A stretch of DNA of 17,173 bases. Source: an uncultured Syntrophobacteraceae bacterium. Lineage in GTDB: Bacteria; Desulfobacterota; Syntrophobacteria; Syntrophobacterales; Syntrophobacteraceae. Where the stretch lies: positions 1 through 17,173 of the forward strand of contig CALBZH010000269.1 in the NCBI GenBank assembly GCA_937889795.1. The letters run 5' to 3'. Below are positions 1 to 7,357 of this stretch, one piece after another. The first letter of the stretch is position 1; each line of letters starts with the position of its first letter. The notes beneath the pieces are model-generated. The model saw only the letters and a list, made by a program, of their open reading frames with translations, was not told where the DNA came from and did no database searches. Made by a program: the position numbers and the translations under genes.

Positions 1-41
1 TCCACTCGTGACTGGAGTTCAGACGTGTGCTCTTCCGATCT
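1..41. other. Illumina TruSeq adapter read-through (artefact)
   Basis: These bases are the reverse complement of the TruSeq indexed adapter, ending in the recognisable GCTCTTCCGATCT, with part of an index read as GAGTGGA. They are library sequence, not genome. The genomic part of the contig starts at base 42. Any reading frame that starts here gives the well-known adapter peptides (TGVQTCALPI, CSSDL). Confidence 0.98.
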
Positions 42-358
42 ATCAGCCCGATCGTGCCGTCTGCCCACGGTTGTTCGAGCACAAAATCCAGGACTCCACG
101 GAGATCTGTCAGGCGGGCGTCCAAGAGGGGTCCGGGACGATGACCGCTCTCCCCGCAGCCCGAGAAGTCAAACCGCACCACCGCGAATCCTTCATCGCGC
201 AGACATTCCCCGATTGCAGCAAACTTCGCACTGTTCTTGTGACTCAAGAGCCCATGGCAGCAGACGACGACCGGAGCCGGCACTCGACCCGGGAGATGCA
301 TGAGGCAGCTGATCGTGGCCGCCCCAACAGGAAGATCAATACGAAAAACATCGGTCAT
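42..358 (-). CDS. Alpha/beta hydrolase, N-terminal part (cut by contig end)
   Basis: About 105 N-terminal residues can be read from an ATG at 358; the rest is lost at the adapter junction. The sequence VVVCCHGLLSHKNSAKF fits the strand-helix after beta-3 of alpha/beta hydrolases, with the His-Gly oxyanion motif near residues 37-38. The following VVRFDFSGCGESG is the usual D-x-x-G-x-G-x-S turn. The frame breaks at GTIGLI, just before the expected nucleophile elbow G-x-S-x-G, so the catalytic Ser, Asp and His cannot be seen. Such proteins are serine hydrolases (esterases, acyl-peptide hydrolases); the substrate cannot be inferred. The gene follows the RND transporter by 48 bases in the same direction and may be co-transcribed. 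The Shine-Dalgarno is weak (GGGGTG about 8 bases upstream). The only in-frame ATG after the RND stop is this one. Confidence 0.8.
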
Positions 359-406
359 GAAGGGAGCACCCCAATTCTCAGGAAGACCCGATGCTGGACT
401 CAGCAG

Positions 407-3400
407 CTAAGAGGTTGACGTCGGAGCTAGAGTTGAATCGTTTGCCTCCCGCTTCCCAAACAGCCGTCGAATCAAGCTCTGCAGACTGTCCATATAAACG
501 TACACGACAGGAGTGATGTAAAGCGTCAGCACTTGGGACAGAAGCAACCCTCCGACCACGGCCAGCCCCAAGGGGCGTCGGGCTTCGGCTCCCGCCCCGA
601 TCCCGAGGGCAATCGGCAGCGTTCCCATGAGGGCCGCCATGGTCGTCATCATGATCGGTCGAAACCGCAGGATGCAGCCTTCGTAGATGGCTTCCAAGGG
701 CCGCTTCCCCTGCTCGCGCTGGGCCTGCAAGGCGAAGTCGATCATCATGATGGCGTTCTTCTTCACGATTCCAATGAGCATGATGATGCCCACGAACGCA
801 TAGACGCTCAGGTCGACACCGAACAGCTTGAGCGTGAGGAGCGCGCCCACGCCGGCGGACGGCAGCCCGGAGAGGATCGTCAAGGGATGAATGAAGCTCT
901 CATAGAGAATTCCGAGAACAAGGTAAATGACCAGGATGGCCATGATCAGCAAGAGCCACAAGCCTTTCAGCGAAGCCTGAAACTGCTGGGCGGTTCCTTG
1001 AAATCCAGCCGTGATGGTGCCTGGCAGGCGAAGCTCCCTCACCGACTTTTCGATCGCGCTCACCGCCTGACCGAGCGCCAGTCCGGGCGTCAAGTTGAAA
1101 GAGAGGGTCACCGAGGGAAACTGACCGCTGTGGTTCACCGTCAGAGGTCCAACGCGCGGGGTGATCTTCGCGATGGTCTCCAGCGGGACCAAGTGATCGT
1201 TCCCCGACCGAACATAGAGCATCGAAAGGGATTCTGGCGATTTTTGGTATTCCGGCAGCAGCTCCAGGATGACCTTGAACTGGTTGGTGGGAGTGTAAAT
1301 CGTCGAAATCTGCCGGGTCCCATAGGCGTTGTACAGGGTATTCTCGATCTGCTCGGCCGTGACTCCCACCGCCAACGCCTTGTCCCGGTCGATATTCACA
1401 AGGATCTCCGGGTTCGTGATCTGCAGGTCGCTGGTCACATCCTGCAGCCCTTCAATTTCCCGCAAGCGCGCCTCGATGACGGGCGCCCAATAGTAGAGCT
1501 CCGTCGTATCGGGGCCTTGGAGTGTGTATTGATAAAGGCCTTTGGCCATACGCGCGCCAAGCTGAATGGCGGGCGGATTCTGAAAATTCACCTTGATTCC
1601 CGGAACCGTGGAAACCTTGCCTCGAAGTCGTTGAATCACCTGGTCCGCATTGTCCGAGCGCTCCTCCCGGGGCTTCAGATGAACGACCAAACGCCCCGAG
1701 TTGCTGGTGATGGACGGCCCTCCCGCGCCCACCACGGACATGAATCCCTCGACGGCTGGATCTTCCTGGATGATCGCCGCGACGGCTTTCTGGTATTCCA
1801 CCATGGCTCCAAACGATGTTCCTTGGGCGGTCTCGGTGCTCCCCGTGATGAGGCCCGAATCCTGACTCGGAATGAAGTCCTTGGGAACGATAATAAAGAA
1901 GTAGACGGTCAGAATGATGAGTCCAAACGAGACCAGCAGCGTGACGATCCTTGCCTTCAGCACCCAACGTAGGCTCGCGTCATAAGCCTGTAACATCCCG
2001 TCGAAGAATCGCTCGGAAAGCTGGTAGAAACGTCCACCCTGCTCGCTGGAGTGAGGCTTCAGAATCCTGCTGCACATCATCGGCGACAGCGTCAGAGACA
2101 CGAATCCCGACACCAGGATGGCCGCCCCGATGGTCACCGCAAACTCGTGGAAGAGCCGCCCCAGAACTCCCCCCATGAACAGCAGAGGAATGAACACAGC
2201 CGCCAGGGACAGCGTCATGGAGATGATGGTGAACCCGATCTCCCGAGCCCCGTCGAGCGCCGCCTCCAGGCGTCCTTTCCCCATTTCCATGTGCCGGACA
2301 ATGTTTTCAAGCATCACGATGGCGTCGTCCACGACGAAGCCAACGCACAGGGTCAGGGCCATCATGGAAAGGTTGTCCAGACTGTACCCGCACACGTACA
2401 TCACAGCGAACGTTCCAATGATGGACATGGGCAGCGCGAGCGTCGGAATCAGCGTCGCCGAAAGATTCCGCAGAAACAGAAAGATGACCAGGATGACCAG
2501 CGCGACGCTCAAGTACAGGGTGAGCTCGACATCTTCTATGGAGGCGCGGATCGACTGGGACCGGTCGTAATGGATGTTCAGATCGATGGAAGCAGGCAGT
2601 TGAGCCAAAAACGTCGGCATGAGCCGTTTGATGGCATCCACGACCTCGACGGTATTTGTCCCCGGCTGGCGTTGAATCGCCAGCATGATCGCCCTTGAGC
2701 CATTATACCAGTTGGCCACCTTGTCATTTTCCACGCTGTCGATCACGCGGCCGAGATCCTGCAATCGGACGGGTGACCCGTTGCGGTAGGCCACGATGAG
2801 AGGGCGGTAAGAAGCCGCTTCGGTGAGCTGACCGGTTGCCTGAACCGTAAAAGCCTGGCGTTGTCCGTAGAGCGTCCCGGTCGGGATATTGACATTGCTC
2901 TTGGAGATGGCCTTTTCGACATCCTCCAGGCCGATCCCCAAGGTCGAAAGCGACTGGGGGTTCAGCTGGACCCGGACAGCGTACTTCTGGGCGCCGTAAA
3001 TAAGCACCTGCGCCACCCCGTTGATCATGGAGATGCGCTGCGCCATGAGCGTGTCGGCATATTCGTGGACGGTCGACAAAGGGAGGATCTTGGAGCTGAC
3101 CGCAATGTAAAAGACAGGCTGGTCCGCGGGATTGACCTTCCTGAAGCTCGGCGGGGTCGGCATGTCGGCCGGCAGCAGCCGTTGCGCCTTGGCAATGGCG
3201 GTCTGCACGTCCTGCGCAGCGGCGTCGAGGTCCCGGCTCATGGAAAACTGGAGCGTGATTCGCGACAGGCCGAGGGCATTTGTGGACGACATGGAATCGA
3301 GACCGGCGATCGTCGAAAACTCGCGCTCCAAAGGGGTCGCGACGGACGAAGCCATGGTCTCCGGGCTGGACCCCGGTAGTGTCGCGGAAACCTCGATCGT

Positions 3401-3529
3401 TGGGAAGTCCACGTTCGGAAGCTCGCTCACGGGCAACATGCGGTAGGCCATGATCCCGAACAGCAGGATTCCCAGCATGATCAGCGTGGTGGTCACAGGG
3501 CGACGGATGAAGAGGGCGGAAATGCTCAC
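407..3529 (-). CDS. RND multidrug efflux transporter, MdtB/MdtC-like (HAE1 family)
   Basis: This 1040-residue inner-membrane proton/drug antiporter has the usual length of AcrB-type pumps. It opens with the family signature FIRRPVTTTLIMLG and then MLPVSELPNVDFP, and the segment SPETMASSVATPLERE resembles E. coli MdtC closely. The proton-relay residues are present: Asp401-Asp402 in TM4 (GFVVDDAIVMLENI) and Lys924 in TM10 (GIVKKNAIMMIDF), matching AcrB Asp407/Asp408/Lys940. Two large periplasmic loops lie between TM1-2 and TM7-8. Translation starts at GTG (3529), which overlaps the stop of the upstream membrane fusion protein as GTGA, implying coupling. The E. coli homologue works as an MdtB/MdtC heteromer, but only one RND gene is seen here, so it probably forms a homotrimer. 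The substrate (drugs, bile-like compounds, solvents) is not predictable. The frame is intact. Confidence 0.95.
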   Translation of the reverse strand: MSISALFIRRPVTTTLIMLGILLFGIMAYRMLPVSELPNVDFPTIEVSATLPGSSPETMASSVATPLEREFSTIAGLDSMSSTNALGLSRITLQFSMSRDLDAAAQDVQTAIAKAQRLLPADMPTPPSFRKVNPADQPVFYIAVSSKILPLSTVHEYADTLMAQRISMINGVAQVLIYGAQKYAVRVQLNPQSLSTLGIGLEDVEKAISKSNVNIPTGTLYGQRQAFTVQATGQLTEAASYRPLIVAYRNGSPVRLQDLGRVIDSVENDKVANWYNGSRAIMLAIQRQPGTNTVEVVDAIKRLMPTFLAQLPASIDLNIHYDRSQSIRASIEDVELTLYLSVALVILVIFLFLRNLSATLIPTLALPMSIIGTFAVMYVCGYSLDNLSMMALTLCVGFVVDDAIVMLENIVRHMEMGKGRLEAALDGAREIGFTIISMTLSLAAVFIPLLFMGGVLGRLFHEFAVTIGAAILVSGFVSLTLSPMMCSRILKPHSSEQGGRFYQLSERFFDGMLQAYDASLRWVLKARIVTLLVSFGLIILTVYFFIIVPKDFIPSQDSGLITGSTETAQGTSFGAMVEYQKAVAAIIQEDPAVEGFMSVVGAGGPSITSNSGRLVVHLKPREERSDNADQVIQRLRGKVSTVPGIKVNFQNPPAIQLGARMAKGLYQYTLQGPDTTELYYWAPVIEARLREIEGLQDVTSDLQITNPEILVNIDRDKALAVGVTAEQIENTLYNAYGTRQISTIYTPTNQFKVILELLPEYQKSPESLSMLYVRSGNDHLVPLETIAKITPRVGPLTVNHSGQFPSVTLSFNLTPGLALGQAVSAIEKSVRELRLPGTITAGFQGTAQQFQASLKGLWLLLIMAILVIYLVLGILYESFIHPLTILSGLPSAGVGALLTLKLFGVDLSVYAFVGIIMLIGIVKKNAIMMIDFALQAQREQGKRPLEAIYEGCILRFRPIMMTTMAALMGTLPIALGIGAGAEARRPLGLAVVGGLLLSQVLTLYITPVVYVYMDSLQSLIRRLFGKREANDSTLAPTSTS

Positions 3530-4821
3530 GGTCGGCCGCTCTCCCCGCTTGGCTCACTCCCTTCCACAATCTTGACACGGCTTCCCGGAGCGAGACGGAG
3601 CTGGCCTTCTGTGACGACCTTCTCGCCTGGTTGAGCACCCGTTACGATGATCACCTCCCCGTCCACCTGCCTCCCCACCTTGACGAGTCGATACTCCACA
3701 GTCGAGTCCGCCTTGACCACGTACACGTACTGCCCCTCCTGCCCCGTCTGGACGGAATGGGCGGGGAGCACCACGGCACCTGACTCGCTCCCGAGAGTCA
3801 GACTCACGCTCACGAACTGCCCGGGCCAGAGGGCTTTGGTCTCATTGGGAAACGTGGCTTTGAGCTGAATCGTCCCGGTCGTGGCATTGACGGTATTGTC
3901 GATGAAGGTGAGCTCCCCTTTGGTCGGAAGACACTGCTCTCCAGATGGCGTCACGCAAACATCGAGCACCCTTTCGGCCATGCTCCGCTTCACATCCGCC
4001 AGGTTCTGCTCCGGCACGGAGAACGAGACATTGATGGGATTCACCTGGTTGATGGTCACGATGGGCTTTTCCGTATCAACCGCTTTGATGATGTTACCCG
4101 CATGAACCATCAGGCTCCCGGTGTACCCAGTAATGGGGGATCGGATGCTGGTGTAGCGCAGTTCAAGACGAGCGTTCTCCACGGCGGCCTCGTCGGCCTT
4201 GACCGTGGCCTCCAGAGCCGCAGCATTCGCCACCACCTGGTCGTACTGCTCCTCGGCGACATACCCTTTCTTGACGACGGCCGCATAGCGCTCGGCCTGC
4301 TTGCGGGCATTCGTGAGCTGCGCCCTGCTCTTGGCAAGGTTCGCTTCCATCTGCTTCAAGCGCGCCTCAAACGGACGGGGGTCGATTGTGAAGAGCATAT
4401 CCCCCTTCTTCACTTCCTGCCCTTCCTTGAAATGAACGGCTGTCAGCTCCCCGGATACCTGGGCTTTGATGGAGACCGTCGCGTACGCTTCGACGTTCCC
4501 CACCGCACGCAGTTGGACGGGCACCGTGCGCTCGACGGCCGTGCTCACCGTAACCGGTATCGCAATGGTTCGACGGACGTCTTCTATCCTGGACTTGGCC
4601 GACTCCTCCTTGGAGCATCCCGCCATCAGTCCCAGCAGGATAACGAAGACCGCAAGCCAGCCAGCCACGCGGATCGACCCAGCTGCCACCCAACGGCGTG
4701 AGGACCGACAGACCGCCAACCCCGTGCAACCGGTCAAAGGTACAAATCCTTGTCGTATCTTGGCAAATCGAGGATTCATCGTGCGGAGCGAGATCTCGTG
4801 AGGCCCCGGGATTCCATGCAT
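3526..4821 (-). CDS. RND periplasmic adaptor (membrane fusion lipoprotein, MdtA/AcrA type)
   Basis: This 431-residue HlyD-family adaptor bridges the RND pump and the outer-membrane channel. It has a lipobox L-M-A-G-C with Cys69 after a hydrophobic stretch (about 52-68), so it is probably a lipoprotein anchored in the inner membrane. A split biotinyl-lipoyl domain is visible (about 113-150, IKAQVSGELTAVHFKEGQEV, and 224-245, SIRSPITGYTGSL), enclosing a helical hairpin (150-220). Beta-barrel and membrane-proximal domains follow (FSVPEQNL, WPGQFVSVSL, LPAHSVQTG). The ATG at 4821 has an AAGGG Shine-Dalgarno 9 bases upstream, but gives an unusually long 50-residue n-region before the signal helix. 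In-frame GTG codons at residues 45 and 52 and an ATG at residue 15 are alternatives. The gene is coupled to the RND gene by a 4-base overlap. Confidence 0.93.
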   Translation of the reverse strand: MHGIPGPHEISLRTMNPRFAKIRQGFVPLTGCTGLAVCRSSRRWVAAGSIRVAGWLAVFVILLGLMAGCSKEESAKSRIEDVRRTIAIPVTVSTAVERTVPVQLRAVGNVEAYATVSIKAQVSGELTAVHFKEGQEVKKGDMLFTIDPRPFEARLKQMEANLAKSRAQLTNARKQAERYAAVVKKGYVAEEQYDQVVANAAALEATVKADEAAVENARLELRYTSIRSPITGYTGSLMVHAGNIIKAVDTEKPIVTINQVNPINVSFSVPEQNLADVKRSMAERVLDVCVTPSGEQCLPTKGELTFIDNTVNATTGTIQLKATFPNETKALWPGQFVSVSLTLGSESGAVVLPAHSVQTGQEGQYVYVVKADSTVEYRLVKVGRQVDGEVIIVTGAQPGEKVVTEGQLRLAPGSRVKIVEGSEPSGESGRP

Positions 4822-5102
4822 GGTGTTAAACCCTTCGTGCTCTGGGCCTGCGCAGCAACTGAGGAGCTTCGTAAAGGAGCGATGATTTCGTCATCCCGAA
4901 AGCTAAGTCGACACAGGATACATGGAGGCGATCGCTTTGACGAGGCCAAAATGTAACCAAAAACAACCCGGGATATCAAGGAGGGCAAACCGGCGGGGCC
5001 GGCTTCGAGCGACGGGATGAGTACGTGGGGGTCAGCGAAGGCATCTCGACTCAAAGCCGCCTGCCCCCCCGCTCCAATCGTCCCGCAACCGGGCGTTCGC
5101 AA
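4822..5102. other. Intergenic region between motB and the adaptor gene
   Basis: This 281-base gap contains no convincing gene. On the minus strand a sequence at 4948-4933 (TGGCCTCGTCAAAGCG) keeps the GG and GC dinucleotides at sigma-54 spacing but matches the rest of the consensus poorly. A short GC-rich hairpin (CCGGC-GGG-GCCGG, 4990-5002) sits between motB and the adaptor gene and has only three T after it on the minus strand, so it is a poor terminator. The adaptor-RND pair may have its own promoter here or be read through from motB. Confidence 0.35.
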
Positions 5103-5927
5103 TCACGAGGCGGCCGGAGATTTCCAAACCCAGTCATAGGGGTCGGATGGCTTCTGCTTCTTCTTGTTGTAAAGAAAGATGATGCTGACACGGCGGTTTC
5201 TGGGATCTTCCGGACTCTCGCGGAAAAGAGGCTCCCGATTCGCAAAACCCACCACGCGTGCGATCCGGGTTGGATCGAAGCCATCCAGCTCAAGCTCCTT
5301 GCGCGCCGCGCACGCCCTCATCGACGACAGCTCCCAATTGCCCATCTGCTCGTTCTTTGAAGGCGACGCGTCCGTGTGCCCCTCGAGAACGATCCTGTTG
5401 GGAAGTCGCTTCATCGTTGCTGCGATGGTCCGCAGAATCCTCTTTCCGGTTTCGGTCATCTGGTAGCTTCCGGGAGGAAAGACGACATTCTCGGGAGTGT
5501 CAAAAATCTGGATCCTGACTCCCGTATCGGAGAGATCGACCATGACGTTGGACGTCGCGCTGCCGGAGCCCTTCAGCGCCTGCTGAAGGTCGGTCACGAT
5601 CTGCCCTTTAAGCTCCTCGTCGGTGACCCCGGTTTGAGATGCCTGCCCGGTCTCGTAATACTCTTCCCCTCCGGTCTGGGACATGGCGTTGAAGCCACCG
5701 TTCTGCATGAACGATTGACCACCCTGTTCGAACAAGCTGAAGTTCTTGAAATAGAGCGCCATCACGGCCCGCTTTTCCGGCGAGACCATGGAGAGTAGCC
5801 ACATCACCAGGAAAAAGGCCATCATGGCGGTCATGAAGTCCGCGAAAGCCACCTTCCAGCTGCCGCCGTGATGACCGCCGCCCTTGTTGATGCGCTTGAT
5901 GACGATGACTTTCTTCTTCTCGTCCAT
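5103..5927 (-). CDS. motB: Flagellar stator protein MotB
   Basis: This 274-residue protein is the peptidoglycan-anchored half of the proton-driven flagellar stator. The N-terminal GGSWKVAFADFMTAMMAFFLVMWLL (about 21-45) is the single membrane helix with the proton-binding Asp30 (Asp32 in E. coli). The form is the MotB rather than the sodium PomB type. A plug/linker (about 50-110) is followed by an OmpA/MotB peptidoglycan-binding domain with the hallmark LEGHTDASPS and NWELSSMRA near 180-205 and NRRVSIIFL near 245. Length is slightly short of E. coli MotB (308) but complete. Its ATG overlaps the motA stop by one base (TAATG), with AAGGGA close upstream, so the two are translationally coupled. 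No other flagellar structural gene is in the window. Confidence 0.97.
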   Translation of the reverse strand: MDEKKKVIVIKRINKGGGHHGGSWKVAFADFMTAMMAFFLVMWLLSMVSPEKRAVMALYFKNFSLFEQGGQSFMQNGGFNAMSQTGGEEYYETGQASQTGVTDEELKGQIVTDLQQALKGSGSATSNVMVDLSDTGVRIQIFDTPENVVFPPGSYQMTETGKRILRTIAATMKRLPNRIVLEGHTDASPSKNEQMGNWELSSMRACAARKELELDGFDPTRIARVVGFANREPLFRESPEDPRNRRVSIIFLYNKKKQKPSDPYDWVWKSPAAS

Positions 5928-6784
5928 TATCCCTTGGATTTCTTAATGAGCTGCTCGAGCTCGACGAAAGAGGGACGCAGCTCGGCTGGGACCACCCGCC
6001 TGCCGAATTCCACAGCCATTTGGGGCGAGGGGCTGTTGACGAAAGCCAGTAATGCCACTTTCACCACATTGAGATATTCTTTGTCCTCACTGGCGAGGTT
6101 CTCCAGGTTCTTTGACATCGGACCGACAAACCCGTAGCACACCAGCACGCCCAGAAAGGTCCCCACCAGCGCGGCGCCGATGTGATGCCCGAGGACTTCA
6201 GGGGGCTGATCCAACTGGCCCATGGTGATAACGATCCCGAGCACGGCGGCAACAATGCCGAGGCCAGGCAGCGCATCGGCCGTGTTGGAAATCGCATGCG
6301 CGGGAATGAGAGCTTCCTCGTGATGGGCTTCGATTTCATAATCCAGTAGGTTCGCAAGCTCATGGGCATCGATGTCCATGATGGTCAAGGTCCGAAGCGT
6401 GTCCGCCAGGAAGTCCAGGGCATGGTGGTTGTGCAGGAACTTCGGATATTTCTTGAAGATCTCGCTGCTCTCCGGGGCGTCAATGTCGCTTTCTATCGAC
6501 ACGAGGCCCTCTTTGCGAATCTTGAAGAAGATCTCATTCAGCAGCAGAAGGACTTCCTCATAATCCGGTCGTCCGTAGGCCTTGCCGGCAAAAAGCCTGC
6601 CGATGCTGCCGACCGTGGCCTTGATGATCTTCAGGGGCGAGGCAATCACGAAGCTCCCGAGGGCAGCCCCGAAGATGATGACCAGCTCCGCCGGCTGCCA
6701 AAGCACCGAGAGATTCCCGTGCCCCATGAGGTAGCCGCCAATCACGCAGCCCAATACGATGCAGATCCCAATCGCCGCAAACAT
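5927..6784 (-). CDS. motA: Flagellar stator protein MotA
   Basis: This 285-residue membrane protein forms the five-subunit ring of the proton-driven stator around a MotB dimer and pushes on the rotor protein FliG. It aligns well with E. coli MotA from the first residue (GGYLM, QPAELVII). The functionally tested E. coli positions are conserved at identical numbers: Arg90 and Glu98 in the cytoplasmic loop (KIRKEGLVSIESD), Pro173 (ALPGLGIVAAV) and Pro222 (GFVGPMSK). Four membrane segments are predictable (about 2-20, 32-50, 174-195, 202-222). The start is the ATG at 6784, 9 bases after the pilZ stop. It lacks a good Shine-Dalgarno, so translation probably depends on coupling with pilZ. Base composition is GC-rich like the rest of the window, unlike the adjacent pilZ. 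Confidence 0.97.
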   Translation of the reverse strand: MFAAIGICIVLGCVIGGYLMGHGNLSVLWQPAELVIIFGAALGSFVIASPLKIIKATVGSIGRLFAGKAYGRPDYEEVLLLLNEIFFKIRKEGLVSIESDIDAPESSEIFKKYPKFLHNHHALDFLADTLRTLTIMDIDAHELANLLDYEIEAHHEEALIPAHAISNTADALPGLGIVAAVLGIVITMGQLDQPPEVLGHHIGAALVGTFLGVLVCYGFVGPMSKNLENLASEDKEYLNVVKVALLAFVNSPSPQMAVEFGRRVVPAELRPSFVELEQLIKKSKG

Positions 6785-6793
6785 TGAAGACGG

Positions 6794-7330
6794 CTACAGC
6801 CTCCGTTGTTTTCTGATACACTCACGTTGTTTTTCAAAGACAAACTTGACAATCTTCTCTCTGATATCTTCGTCTATAATTGTATATCTCACCGAGATGT
6901 TAAATCTGTCATCGGGAAGCTTTTGAACACGAACAATGTCTCCATAAACATAAAGGATACAATCGCTCAGATAGGGAAGTATCAGCCTTAGCTCCATTGT
7001 TTCATTAATCTCGTACTGCTCATCAGATTCGAAGCTCAGCCCATTCCCACTAATGTTCACTCTTGTTGTCTGCAAGGCCGGGCCATCAGGTCCTTGCATG
7101 TTCAAGATGTTGAGAATCGTATCCAGCTTACTGTTGATGATACGCATACATTCGGCTAAAACGCGGTCTTCTAAGTCAGGGATTGGTTGCGATAGATTGC
7201 CCATGCATTCATTGGAAGTCCTGGATCTGAGCTCCTTCTTTTCTTCGGCAGGCACTACCCGAACCTGAAGCGGCAAATAGGCATCGACTCTGGAATACTC
7301 CCTGGCCTTCCGATACTTTTCGTCTTCCAT
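6794..7330 (-). CDS. PilZ-domain protein (probable c-di-GMP receptor)
   Basis: This is a 178-residue protein. PilZ domains bind c-di-GMP through an RxxxR arm and a (D/N)xSxxG strand. Here these are R10-E-Y-S-R14 and N92-I-S-G-N-G97. They are separated by about 78 residues instead of the usual 20-30, because a mostly helical segment (about 48-80, containing DRVLAECMRIINSKLDTIL) is inserted after the first strand. The C-terminus ends in a basic helix. The ATG at 7330 is chosen because AGGGA lies 8 bases upstream; a GTG at 7354 lacks such a site. The gene lies 27 bases after the efflux channel gene and 9 bases before motA, so a role in modulating the stator, as YcgR does in enterics, is a reasonable inference. 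Composition is notably AT-rich (about 36% GC over 6841-6960, hand count). Confidence 0.82.
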   Translation of the reverse strand: MEDEKYRKAREYSRVDAYLPLQVRVVPAEEKKELRSRTSNECMGNLSQPIPDLEDRVLAECMRIINSKLDTILNILNMQGPDGPALQTTRVNISGNGLSFESDEQYEINETMELRLILPYLSDCILYVYGDIVRVQKLPDDRFNISVRYTIIDEDIREKIVKFVFEKQRECIRKQRRL

Positions 7331-7357
7331 AAACAGGATCCCTGCTTTGCGCACCCG

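Noticed and set aside
8..418. Open frames starting at 8 and 25 on the plus strand
   Set aside because: Their N-termini are the well-known translated adapter peptides, and the rest is antisense to the alpha/beta hydrolase on the minus strand.
533..1972. A 479-codon plus-strand open frame opposite the RND gene
   Set aside because: It is an antisense shadow of a GC-rich gene. It is rich in Arg, Gln, His and Asp, lacks a recognisable fold and has no ribosome-binding site. The RND protein matches a known family over its whole length.
4990..5002. GC hairpin after motB as a terminator
   Set aside because: The stem is only 5 bp with three following T on the minus strand. It is too weak to call.
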